Below, piece after piece: positions 42,787 to 50,367 of a stretch of DNA of 64,000 bases. Location of the stretch: assembly GCF_030373225.1 (NCBI RefSeq), contig NZ_JAUCZG010000008.1, forward strand, positions 1 to 64,000. The letters run 5' to 3'. Each line of letters starts with the position of its first letter. Position 1 is the stretch's first letter. The notes under the pieces were generated by a model. The model saw only the letters and a list, made by a program, of their open reading frames with translations, was not told the origin of the DNA and ran no database searches. The position numbers and the translations under genes were made by a program. This DNA comes from Hydrogenophaga sp. GTDB taxonomy: Bacteria > Pseudomonadota > Gammaproteobacteria > Burkholderiales > Burkholderiaceae_C.

Positions 42787-43980
42787 TCACGCCCGAACGC
42801 TGCGAAAGCCGGCGAACAGGTCGTTGCGTTCTGCGCTGAAGTAGTTGCGGTACCGCGGGTGGCGCAGGCGCGCGTGGGTGGCGCTGCTGGCGCCCTTGAG
42901 CACCGGGCGGCCATCGAACCAGGGTTGTGAATAGTCGCGGTAGGGGTGGGGCACAAAGCCGGGGAAGGGCGCGAACGCGCTGGCGGTCCATTCCCACACC
43001 TCGCCCCACACAAAGCCCGGCACGGCGTGCGCCGCCACCTCCCACTCGGCCTCGGTGGGCAGGCGCCGACCGGCCCAGCGGCACCAGGCCTGCGCTTCGG
43101 TGGCACTCAGGTGGCAGGCCGCAGCCCGGCTGTCCAGCGCCTGCCAGCACCCGTTGGCCCGGGTCTGCCAGCCATCGTCCGAGCGCCGCAGGTGGCGCGG
43201 CACGGCGGCCAGACCGGCGTCCACCATCGGCAGGTAGCGCGCCCAGGTCACTGCGCCGGTGTCGATCTCGAACGCCTCCACCGCCACCTCGTGGGCATCC
43301 CGTTCGTTGTCGAAGGCAAAGCCGGGGCCGCTCCAGCCCTGCAGCCAGCGCGTGGCCGACACCCGGGTTTCGGCCGGCGCCGTGAACGTGACCGGGGGCC
43401 GGTGGCCGACGTCGATGCCCAGCGTCTGTGCCATGGTCACGGCGGCTTCGGCGTGCATGTCTTCATGGAACAGCGCGAGCCGAAAGAAGTACAGGCCCCT
43501 GTCGTCTTCGGTCGCCGTGTGCAGGCACTCCAGCGTGTCGTCCAGGCTCGCCGAGAGGTCGGCACGCGTGTCCTGTGCGCCGGGCAGGTGCAGCTGCCAT
43601 CGGTGGTCGTGGGCCACGGTGCTGGAGTCGTACAGCGCATCGGCGTCGACACCCCGCCTGGCCTGGCGCGCCAGGCGCCGCGGTGCCAGCGGGTCGGCCT
43701 GCACGCCGCGACTCAGCTGCGGGTTGCGCGCGATCCACCAGTCGGCGAACCAGCCCACATGGCCCAGTTCCCACAGCGGCGGATTGAGCTCGGGCCAGCA
43801 GGGCACGCGCAGATCGGGACCGAGCGCGGCCTCGTACGCCGCGAACAGCCGCAGGCTGCGCTCGCGTGCGTCCACCAGCGCGGCGGCCAGGCTTGCCCGC
43901 CCGGCCTGGCGGGCCATGTCGGCCGGTGCCAGCCTGCCCGCCGGTGTGTCGCCCACAATCGAGCCCTCGCCCATGTCCAT
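42787..43980 (-). CDS. senA: Selenoneine synthase SenA (EgtB-like)
   Basis: 397 residues from ATG 43980. SenA joins a selenosugar to hercynine, forming the C-Se bond. The DinB-like N-terminal domain has WELGHVGWFADWWIARNP near residue 60-77 and the iron motif HEDMHAE (HxxxHxE) near 171. The FGE-like C-terminal domain has RLPTEAEWEVAAHA near 325, WEWTASAFAPFPGF and VLKGASSATHARLRHPRYRN near 365-384. Pairing with senB separates it from egtB. AAGG seven bases upstream supports ATG 43980, but 43974 and 43917 are possible. It converges on egtD with 37 bp between the stops. Confidence 0.9.
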   Translation of the reverse strand: MDMGEGSIVGDTPAGRLAPADMARQAGRASLAAALVDARERSLRLFAAYEAALGPDLRVPCWPELNPPLWELGHVGWFADWWIARNPQLSRGVQADPLAPRRLARQARRGVDADALYDSSTVAHDHRWQLHLPGAQDTRADLSASLDDTLECLHTATEDDRGLYFFRLALFHEDMHAEAAVTMAQTLGIDVGHRPPVTFTAPAETRVSATRWLQGWSGPGFAFDNERDAHEVAVEAFEIDTGAVTWARYLPMVDAGLAAVPRHLRRSDDGWQTRANGCWQALDSRAAACHLSATEAQAWCRWAGRRLPTEAEWEVAAHAVPGFVWGEVWEWTASAFAPFPGFVPHPYRDYSQPWFDGRPVLKGASSATHARLRHPRYRNYFSAERNDLFAGFRSVRA

Positions 43981-43981
43981 G
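43953..43981. promoter_or_regulatory. Overlapping divergent start codons of senA and senB
   Basis: The palindrome CATG at 43978-43981 supplies both start codons: senA ATG on the minus strand (43980-43978) and senB ATG on the plus strand (43979-43981). A CACAAT -10-like box for senB lies at about 43953 inside senA. A GATACAAAG -10-like box and AAGG for senA lie inside senB. Each promoter would thus lie within the other gene's coding sequence. Confidence 0.55.
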
Positions 43982-44947
43982 AAAAAACCTTCGCTTTGTA
44001 TCGTCACGCCGGCCCTGGCCGACGCCAACAACGGCAACTGGCAGACGGCCCGCCGCTGGGCCCGCATGCTCTCGGGCGATTATCGGGTGAGGCTGGCGCG
44101 GGCCTGGTCACCCGGGGACGAGGCCGACGGCCTGCTGGCCCTGCACGCACGCCGCTCGGCGCCCTCGGTGGCCGCCTTTGCAGAGGCCCATCCACAGCGA
44201 CCGCTGGTGCTGGCACTCACCGGCACCGACCTCTACCGCGACATCGCGTCCGACGCGAGTGCGCAGCGCTCGCTGGTGCTCGCTCACCGGCTCATCGTGC
44301 TGCAGGAGCAAGGTCCGTTGTCGCTGCCGCCGGAACTGCGTGCCAGCTGCGAGGTGATCTTCCAGTCGGGCACGCGGCGCCGGACGCTGGCCAGGACCAC
44401 CGACCACCTGCGCGCCGTGATGGTGGGCCACCTGCGCGATGAAAAGTGGCCGCAGACCCTGTTCGAGGCCGCACGCCTGATCGGCCCGCACGAAGGCATC
44501 CTGATCGACCACATCGGCGCCGCGCTCGACCCCGCGCTGGGGGAGGCCGCGCGCGCCACCGCGCTGGCCTGCCCGCACTACCGCTGGCTCGGCAGCCTGC
44601 CGCATGCGGTTGCGCGGTCGCGCATCCAGCGTGCGCACGTGCTGGTGCACACCAGCCGCATGGAAGGCGGCGCCCACGTGCTGGTCGAGGCGGTGCTCAG
44701 CGGCACGCCGGTGCTGGCATCGCGCATCGCGGGCAATGTGGGCATGCTGGGCGCCGACTATGGCGGCTACTTTCCCGCCGGCAATGCGCCTGCCCTGGCA
44801 CAGGCGCTGCGCGAGTGCCGCGCAGACCTGGCCGCGCCAGCTGGCCGGCTCGCCACCCTGCAAGCACAATGTGGGCTTCGCGCGCCGCTGTTCGACCGGG
44901 GCACCGAGCACGCCCGCTTGTCGAGCCTGCTCAAGGGGCTGTTCTGA
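43979..44947 (+). CDS. senB: Selenosugar synthase SenB (GT-B glycosyltransferase)
   Basis: 322 residues. SenB uses selenophosphate and a UDP-sugar to make the selenosugar used by SenA. The N-terminal SLCIVTPALADANNGNWQTA with RRWARML is diagnostic of SenB. The retaining GT-B donor-site motif SRMEGGAHVLVEAVLSGTPV lies near residue 225-244, and GNVGMLGADYGGYFP near 250. ATG 43979 precedes the conserved N-terminus directly. senC is expected next but only a short stub follows. Confidence 0.93.
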   Translation: MKKPSLCIVTPALADANNGNWQTARRWARMLSGDYRVRLARAWSPGDEADGLLALHARRSAPSVAAFAEAHPQRPLVLALTGTDLYRDIASDASAQRSLVLAHRLIVLQEQGPLSLPPELRASCEVIFQSGTRRRTLARTTDHLRAVMVGHLRDEKWPQTLFEAARLIGPHEGILIDHIGAALDPALGEAARATALACPHYRWLGSLPHAVARSRIQRAHVLVHTSRMEGGAHVLVEAVLSGTPVLASRIAGNVGMLGADYGGYFPAGNAPALAQALRECRADLAAPAGRLATLQAQCGLRAPLFDRGTEHARLSSLLKGLF

Positions 44948-44984
44948 GCGAGCGCAACCGTTTTCATTGTTTACGCAGACTTCC

Positions 44985-45074
44985 ATGAACACACCTTCTC
45001 CCGCCGCCGCCAGCCGGCCCCGCCTCACCAGCCCGACGCACCGCGGCGTTGGCGTGCGCCCCGAAGCGGGCTGA
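44985..45074 (+). pseudogene. Probable 5' stub of senC (selenophosphate synthetase)
   Basis: A 29-codon ORF lies 37 bp after senB, where senC sits in known sen clusters. Its product ends RLTSPTHRGVGVRPEAG and stops. SelD/SenC proteins have RLTxLSHGGGCGCK near the N-terminus; R-L-T-S, H and one G line up, but the catalytic Cys/Lys part is lost. No other selD-like sequence is in the window. The match is short and from memory. The alternative is a leader ORF for the RidA gene that starts four bases later. Confidence 0.45.
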
Positions 45075-45077
45075 GCC

Positions 45078-45461
45078 ATGGAGCGCAGGCGCATCAGCTC
45101 CGGCTCGCCGTTCGAGCGGCAGATCGGCTACTCGCGCGCCGTGGTCGCGGGCGACTGGGTGTTCGTCTCCGGCACCACCGGCTTCGACTACACCACCATG
45201 ACCATTTCCGACAGCGTGGTGGAGCAGGCCGAGCAGTGCCTGCAGAACATCGCCGCCGCGCTCAGGCAGGCCGGTGCCAGCCTGGACGACGTGGTGCGCG
45301 TGAACTACGTGCTGCCCGACGGCGCCGACTTCGAGGCCTGCTGGCCGGTGCTGCGCAAACACCTGGGCGCGGCTCGCCCGGCCGCCATGATGATCACCGC
45401 TGGCCTGCTCGATCCGCGCATGAAGATCGAGATCGAGGTCACGGCTTTCAAACCACGCTGA
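45078..45461 (+). CDS. RidA/YjgF-family protein
   Basis: 127 residues. RidA enzymes hydrolyse reactive imines/enamines from PLP enzymes. Features: YSRAVVAGDWVFVSGTTGFD near residue 18-37, CLQNIAAALRQAGASLDDVV near 55-74, and the catalytic-arginine region AARPAAMMITAGLLDP near 101. It starts four bases after the senC-like stub. It is probably co-transcribed with senB and with the HAD gene 66 bp downstream. Confidence 0.88.
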   Translation: MERRRISSGSPFERQIGYSRAVVAGDWVFVSGTTGFDYTTMTISDSVVEQAEQCLQNIAAALRQAGASLDDVVRVNYVLPDGADFEACWPVLRKHLGAARPAAMMITAGLLDPRMKIEIEVTAFKPR

Positions 45462-45527
45462 ATCCCGCTTTTTGCGGATTCACGACGTTCTCGTGCATTT
45501 GCGAAAAAGCCATCTCACCCACTGCCC

Positions 45528-46223
45528 ATGACGCACGCCCCCATCCTCGCCTTCGACATCTTCGGCACCGTGGTCGACTGGCACGGCAGCATCCAGCGCG
45601 AAGTCGCCGCGCTTTTCCCGCAGGTGGACGCCGATGCCTTTGCACTCGCCTGGCGCGCCGGGTACCAGCCGGCCATGCAGCGGGTGCGCTCGGGCGAGCT
45701 GGGCTGGACGCTGATCGACGACCTGCACCGCCTGATCCTGGACGACCTGTTGCCGACGTTCGGTTTGACCTCACTCACCGAAGCGCAGAAACAGCACCTC
45801 AACAAGGTCTGGCACCGGCTCGACCCGTGGCCCGACGCGGTGGCCGGACTCACGCGCCTGAAGACCCGCCACACCCTGTGCAGCCTGTCCAACGGCAACC
45901 TTGGCCTGCTCACCAACATGGCCAAGCGCGCCGGCCTGCCGTGGGACTGTGTGCTGTCGGCCGAGGTGTTTCGCGCCTACAAGCCCGACCCGGCGACCTA
46001 CCTCGGCGTGGCGCGGGTGTTCGACGTGGCGCCGTCGGAGGTGATGCTGGTGGCCGCCCACCAGGACGATCTGGCCGCGGCGCGCGCATGCGGCCTGCGC
46101 ACCGCCTACATCGAGCGACCCCTGGAGTTCGGTGAGCGCCACCCCAAGGACGTGTCGGCCGATGCGGCCAACACCCTGCATGCGCGCGACCTGTTGCACC
46201 TGGCCGAGCTGCTCGGCTGCTGA
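45528..46223 (+). CDS. Haloacid dehalogenase type II (HAD superfamily)
   Basis: 231 residues. HAD motif I FDIFGTVVDWHG with nucleophile Asp10, motif II LCSLSNGN near 119, motif III lysine YKPDPATY near 152 and the type II motif MLVAAHQDDLAAARACGL near 172. The large cap domain (about 20-95) fits L-2-haloacid dehalogenases. The actual substrate could be another phosphorylated or halogenated acid. It lies downstream of RidA on the same strand. Confidence 0.85.
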   Translation: MTHAPILAFDIFGTVVDWHGSIQREVAALFPQVDADAFALAWRAGYQPAMQRVRSGELGWTLIDDLHRLILDDLLPTFGLTSLTEAQKQHLNKVWHRLDPWPDAVAGLTRLKTRHTLCSLSNGNLGLLTNMAKRAGLPWDCVLSAEVFRAYKPDPATYLGVARVFDVAPSEVMLVAAHQDDLAAARACGLRTAYIERPLEFGERHPKDVSADAANTLHARDLLHLAELLGC

Positions 46224-46293
46224 GGAGCGCCGCGGTCTGATCCGGTCGCGCTCGATGAAGCCGCGGTGCCTGGCTCCGATGGTGCGTGACGCC

Positions 46294-47046
46294 TCAAGGC
46301 GCGCCGTCTGTCCACCGGAGGTCGGCCACCCAGCCGCGGCTGCTGGTGGCGGTGTTGTCGCTGTCGGCGCCCAGCAGCACGCGGGTGATGCGGGGTGCCC
46401 CGGCGCCCGCAGGCAGCTCGTCGGCGAACAGCGTGGTGAAGTCTTGCGCCACATCGCGCGACTCGTTGACCCAGCTTCCCAGAGGCGCGCCCTGGCCTTG
46501 CAGGCTGATGAACCGGACCCGTTTCGTGTAGGGGTTCGGGCCCTGTGTGAGCGACGGGTGCGTGCTGTCCCACACATAGCAGACGGTGGCCGGCGGCAGC
46601 GCCTCGCCGCTGACACTGCGTGCGATGCGCAGCACGGTGCGCTCGACAAAGGGCACACGGTCCAGCGCATGGTCGAACATCACGCAGACCTTCAGCGCGG
46701 CATCGTCACCCGCTTTCGTGAGGATGTCGGGCGGGGCCTTTCCGCCTGAGAGCGCTGTGTCCAGTCGCCAGCGCCACTGCAGCCGGGCCGGCGCGGCGCC
46801 GCTCCAGTCGTGCACCAGCGTGCCGTAGCTCGATGCCGTGACCACCTGCACCGCAGCCACGCCGTCCGCAAGACCGGCCTCGAAGCGCGTCGGGGGCAGG
46901 TCGGCCTTGGCCTTGGGGAAACCGACGAACCGCCAGGCGGGGTTCAGCGCGCCATCGGCCTGCACCAGCGCAGGCAGGGGTGTTCGGGCCGAGGCACCCA
47001 GGCTGGTGGCCAGCAGCAGCGCAGCCAGCGTTCGCGCGGGTGCCAT
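46294..47046 (-). CDS. DUF3047-family secreted protein
   Basis: 250 residues with an N-terminal signal peptide (about 1-22). The DUF3047 pattern shows in LQWRWRLDTALSGG near residue 90, ALKVCVMFDHALD near 118 and VCYVWDSTHPSL near 155. The end ITRVLLGADSDNTATSSRGW fits as well. Function is unknown for the family. The ATG overlaps the stop of the reductase fusion gene by one base (TGATG), so the two are translationally coupled. Confidence 0.82.
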   Translation of the reverse strand: MAPARTLAALLLATSLGASARTPLPALVQADGALNPAWRFVGFPKAKADLPPTRFEAGLADGVAAVQVVTASSYGTLVHDWSGAAPARLQWRWRLDTALSGGKAPPDILTKAGDDAALKVCVMFDHALDRVPFVERTVLRIARSVSGEALPPATVCYVWDSTHPSLTQGPNPYTKRVRFISLQGQGAPLGSWVNESRDVAQDFTTLFADELPAGAGAPRITRVLLGADSDNTATSSRGWVADLRWTDGAP

Positions 47047-49208
47047 CAACCGCGCCTCCAGTCATGAAACCGGCCCACCCAGGCCAGCAGCTGCTGCGGT
47101 GCGTGCGCGCGCTTCCATTCGCCGGCGGCGAACTTGTTGGCCTCGGCCAGCGTGGGGTAGGTGTGGATGGTGCCCAGGATCTTGTTCAGGCCCAGGCCGT
47201 GTTTCATCGCGAGCACGTACTCGGCCAGCAGGTCGGCCGCATGGGTGCCGACGATGGTCACGCCCAGGATGGTGTCCTTGCCCGGCACGGTGAGCACCTT
47301 CACGAAGCCGTGCGCCTCGCTGTCGGCAATGGCGCGGTCGAGGTCGTCGATGCCGTAGCGCGTCACCTCCACCGCGATGCCTTTTTCTTTTGCTTCCTGT
47401 TCGTTCAGGCCCACGCGCGCCACCTCGGGATCGATGAAGGTGGCCCAGGGGATGACCGAGTAGTCGGCCTTGAACTTCCTGAAGTCGCCGAACAGCGCGT
47501 TGACCGCGGCGTACCAGGCCTGGTGGGCCGCCACGTGGGTGAACTGGTAGGGCCCGGCGACATCGCCGGCAGCAAAGATGTTGGGGTAGAGCGTCTGCAG
47601 GTATTCGTTGGTCTCCACCGTCTTGTTCGTCGGAATGCCCAGTTCCTCCAGCCCGTAGCCGGTGAGGCGCGCGCTGCGGCCCACGGCGCACAGCAGTTCG
47701 TCGAACTCGATGCGCTGTTCGGCGCCGGCGTGCTCCACCACGAGTGTCTTCACACCGTTCGTGTTTTCCACGCGCAATGCCTTGTGGCCGGTGCGCACAT
47801 CCACACCGTCCTTCGTGAGCGCCTGGCGCGCCAGTTCGCTCACCTCCGCGTCTTCACGCGCCATCAGGCGTGGCGCCATCTCCACCTGGGTCACCTGCGA
47901 GCCCAGGCGCGCAAAGCTCTGCGCCAGTTCGCAGCCGATCGGCCCTCCGCCCAGCACCACCAGGCGTCCGGGCACCTCGTCGAGCTGGCCGAACTTCTCC
48001 CACAGCGTGTCGCTGGTCACATAGCCGCTGTCTTCCAGCCCGGGCAGGGGCGGCACAAAGGGCCGTGCGCCGGCGGCAATCACGATGCTGCGGGTGGTGA
48101 GGGTCTGCGTGGTTCCGTCGTTCATGGCGATCTCCACCGTCCACGGGTTCACCAGCTTCGCGTAGCCCTGCAGCACCTCCACACCGAGGCCGGTGTATCG
48201 CTCCACGCTGTCGTGCGGTTCGATCGCGCGCACGATGTCCTGGATGCGCTGCATCACCGCCTTGAAACTGAACGTGGGCGCGCTGCTGTGCAAGCCGTAG
48301 GTTTCACCGTGGCGCATCTGGTGGGCGAGCTTGGCGCTCTTGATCAGCGCCTTGCTCGGCACGCAGCCGTAGTTCAGGCAGTCGCCGCCCATCTTGTGCG
48401 CCTCGACCAGCGTGACCTTGGCCTTGACCACCGCGGCGATGTAGGCCGACACCAGGCCGCCCGCACCGGCGCCGATCACGATCAGGTTGCGGTCGAACCG
48501 CTTGGGCTTCACGCTGGCCCAGCGCGCGTACACCTTGCGCTTTTGCAGCAGGCCCACGATCCATTTCGCGATCAAGGGAAACACGCCGAGCAGCACAAAG
48601 GAGCCCAGCAGCGCCGGGCTCAGGATGCCCTGCAGCGAATCGATCTGCGCCAGCTGCGTGCCCGCATTCACATACACCAGCGTGCCGGCCAGCATGCCGA
48701 TCTGGCTCACCGCGTAGAAAGTGATCGCCTTCATCTTGGTGAGGCCCATCACCAGGTTGATCACGAAGAACGGCACCACCGGGATCAGCCTCAGCGTGAA
48801 GAGGTAGAACGCGCCGTCCTTCTCGATGCCGCGGTTGATCTCGGCCAGGCGGTTGCCGAACTTCGCCTCGATGCTGTCGCGCAGCACGAAGCGCGAGACC
48901 AGAAACGCCAGCGTGGCACCCAGGCTGGAAGCAAACGACACCAGCAGCGTGCCCCACCACAGGCCGAAGATGGCGCCACCGGCCAGCGTGATGATGGCGG
49001 CGCCCGGAAACGACAGCGCCGTGGCCACCACATAGAGGGCGAAGTACGCCAGCGACACGGTGAGCGGCTGCGCGGCGTAGAGTGCCTCGAAGCGGGCCTG
49101 GCTCTGTTTGAGGTAGTCCAGGCTCAGGAAGCGGCCCAGATCGAACAGAAAAAAGGCCGTGATGCCCAGCAGCACCACGGCCAGCAGAAAGATTTTTCGA
49201 AAGCTCAC
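47046..49208 (-). CDS. Fusion of a VTT (TVP38/TMEM64-type) membrane domain with a pyridine-nucleotide disulfide oxidoreductase
   Basis: 720 residues from GTG 49208, chosen for the AGGAA Shine-Dalgarno sequence. Residues 1-230 hold six or so membrane helices with the VTT motif ALSFPGAAIITLAGGAIFG near 65-83 and LRLIPVVPFFVINLVMGLT near 140. Residues 242-720 form a mercuric-reductase/dihydrolipoamide-dehydrogenase-like flavoprotein: FAD motif LIVIGAGAGGLVSAYIAA near 244, redox disulfide GGDCLNYGCVPSKALIKSA near 279, NAD motif LVVLGGGPIGCELAQSFA near 420 and GTIHTYPTLAEANK near 690. The enzyme is thus tethered to the inner membrane. The electron acceptor is unknown. Confidence 0.9.
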   Translation of the reverse strand: MSFRKIFLLAVVLLGITAFFLFDLGRFLSLDYLKQSQARFEALYAAQPLTVSLAYFALYVVATALSFPGAAIITLAGGAIFGLWWGTLLVSFASSLGATLAFLVSRFVLRDSIEAKFGNRLAEINRGIEKDGAFYLFTLRLIPVVPFFVINLVMGLTKMKAITFYAVSQIGMLAGTLVYVNAGTQLAQIDSLQGILSPALLGSFVLLGVFPLIAKWIVGLLQKRKVYARWASVKPKRFDRNLIVIGAGAGGLVSAYIAAVVKAKVTLVEAHKMGGDCLNYGCVPSKALIKSAKLAHQMRHGETYGLHSSAPTFSFKAVMQRIQDIVRAIEPHDSVERYTGLGVEVLQGYAKLVNPWTVEIAMNDGTTQTLTTRSIVIAAGARPFVPPLPGLEDSGYVTSDTLWEKFGQLDEVPGRLVVLGGGPIGCELAQSFARLGSQVTQVEMAPRLMAREDAEVSELARQALTKDGVDVRTGHKALRVENTNGVKTLVVEHAGAEQRIEFDELLCAVGRSARLTGYGLEELGIPTNKTVETNEYLQTLYPNIFAAGDVAGPYQFTHVAAHQAWYAAVNALFGDFRKFKADYSVIPWATFIDPEVARVGLNEQEAKEKGIAVEVTRYGIDDLDRAIADSEAHGFVKVLTVPGKDTILGVTIVGTHAADLLAEYVLAMKHGLGLNKILGTIHTYPTLAEANKFAAGEWKRAHAPQQLLAWVGRFHDWRRG

Positions 49209-49308
49209 GACAATTCCTGTGTGGGGTTGCAGCCCGTTGGTCACCGGGGCCGCTGCATTCTTACATCATCCATCTTTCGCAACGCAGTCTTCACCAAGGT
49301 ATCCCGGC

Positions 49309-50367
49309 GTGTCGCCCTCCACCGACCTCATTGACCACCTGCGCCTGGCCTTGCAGGCGCAGGGGCACCCCGCAGCCGGCCAGGCGCTGGAGCGCCTGCC
49401 CGACAAGGGTCTGGCGCACGACCATGTGCGCCTGGCCGGCACCGGTGCGCTCGCGCGCATCCCCAAGCAGAGCCAGCTCGGCCTGGCCGCGCAGGACAAC
49501 CTCGACTACCAGCGCGCCTGTTTCGAACGCGCCGCACCCGCCGGCCACACGCCCGCCTTGCTCGGTGTGCTGCCGCCATCGACCCACCTGCCGCGTGGCG
49601 CGCTGCTGGTGCAGGCGATCACGGGCCGCCCGGCCCGCCTGCCGCAGGACCTGCCGGCCCTGGCCACCGCGCTCGCGGCCTTGCACGCGCTGCCTGTGCC
49701 CGCGCCGGCGGGTCGCGCACCCCTGTTGCATGCGCACGATCCCCTGCAGGCGCTGGCGCAGGAGATCGAGGCCCAGGCCCGGCACCTCGGCGCGGCCGGC
49801 TTGCCCGCCGCCGTGCAGGACGCCATCGAACGCGAGCGCCAGCGCCTGCAGTCCTGCCTGCAAGGCCCGGCCCGGCCTGCGCGCTGCCTCATTGCCTTCG
49901 ACGCCCACCCGGGCAACTTCATCGTGCAACCCGACGGTCGTGCGGTGCTGGTCGATCTCGAGAAGTGCCGCTACGCCCACCCGGGGCTGGACCTGGCCCA
50001 CGCCACGCTCTACACCTCCACCACCTGGGACCTGGACTCGCAGGCGGTGCTCACGGTGGACGAGGTGCTCGGTTTCCACGCGGCCTGGGCGGCTGCCGTC
50101 GGACCGCTGGCCGCCGGTGCCCGGCCCTGGCACGGACCGCTGCGCCGCGCCATGTGGTTGTGGTCCGTCACCTGGTGCGCCAAGTGGCGTGCGCTGTCAC
50201 CGCAAGCGGCCCGTGCCGGTGCCGACGGTGAAGACTGGTCGGGTGAGCGCAGCGAGGCCGCGCTGGTGGACCATGTGCGCAACCGGGTCGACCACTACCT
50301 GCAAGCCGAGGTGGTGCAAGAGGTGATCGAGGGTTTCGACCGGTTCGAACGCGGGTTGCGCGCATGA
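49309..50367 (+). CDS. Aminoglycoside-phosphotransferase/choline-kinase-fold protein
   Basis: 352 residues from GTG 49309. The kinase catalytic loop reads IAFDAHPGNFIVQPDG near residue 200 (APH type HxDxxxxN, with Phe in place of His) and the metal-binding loop VLVDLEKCRYAHPGLDLAHA near 215-234. The N-lobe has NLDYQRACFE and LLVQAITG. It would phosphorylate a small alcohol or sugar. The ATG of the glycosyltransferase gene overlaps its stop by four bases, so the two act together. Confidence 0.8.
   Translation: MSPSTDLIDHLRLALQAQGHPAAGQALERLPDKGLAHDHVRLAGTGALARIPKQSQLGLAAQDNLDYQRACFERAAPAGHTPALLGVLPPSTHLPRGALLVQAITGRPARLPQDLPALATALAALHALPVPAPAGRAPLLHAHDPLQALAQEIEAQARHLGAAGLPAAVQDAIERERQRLQSCLQGPARPARCLIAFDAHPGNFIVQPDGRAVLVDLEKCRYAHPGLDLAHATLYTSTTWDLDSQAVLTVDEVLGFHAAWAAAVGPLAAGARPWHGPLRRAMWLWSVTWCAKWRALSPQAARAGADGEDWSGERSEAALVDHVRNRVDHYLQAEVVQEVIEGFDRFERGLRA

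Noticed and set aside
42787..43980. A second EgtB for ergothioneine
   Set aside because: It is paired with an unmistakable senB and its motifs fit SenA; a separate egtB already exists at 36877.
46224..46293. Possible small gene or relic between the HAD and DUF3047 genes
   Set aside because: Only 70 bp between convergent stops; no start, stop and Shine-Dalgarno combination and no recognisable peptide.
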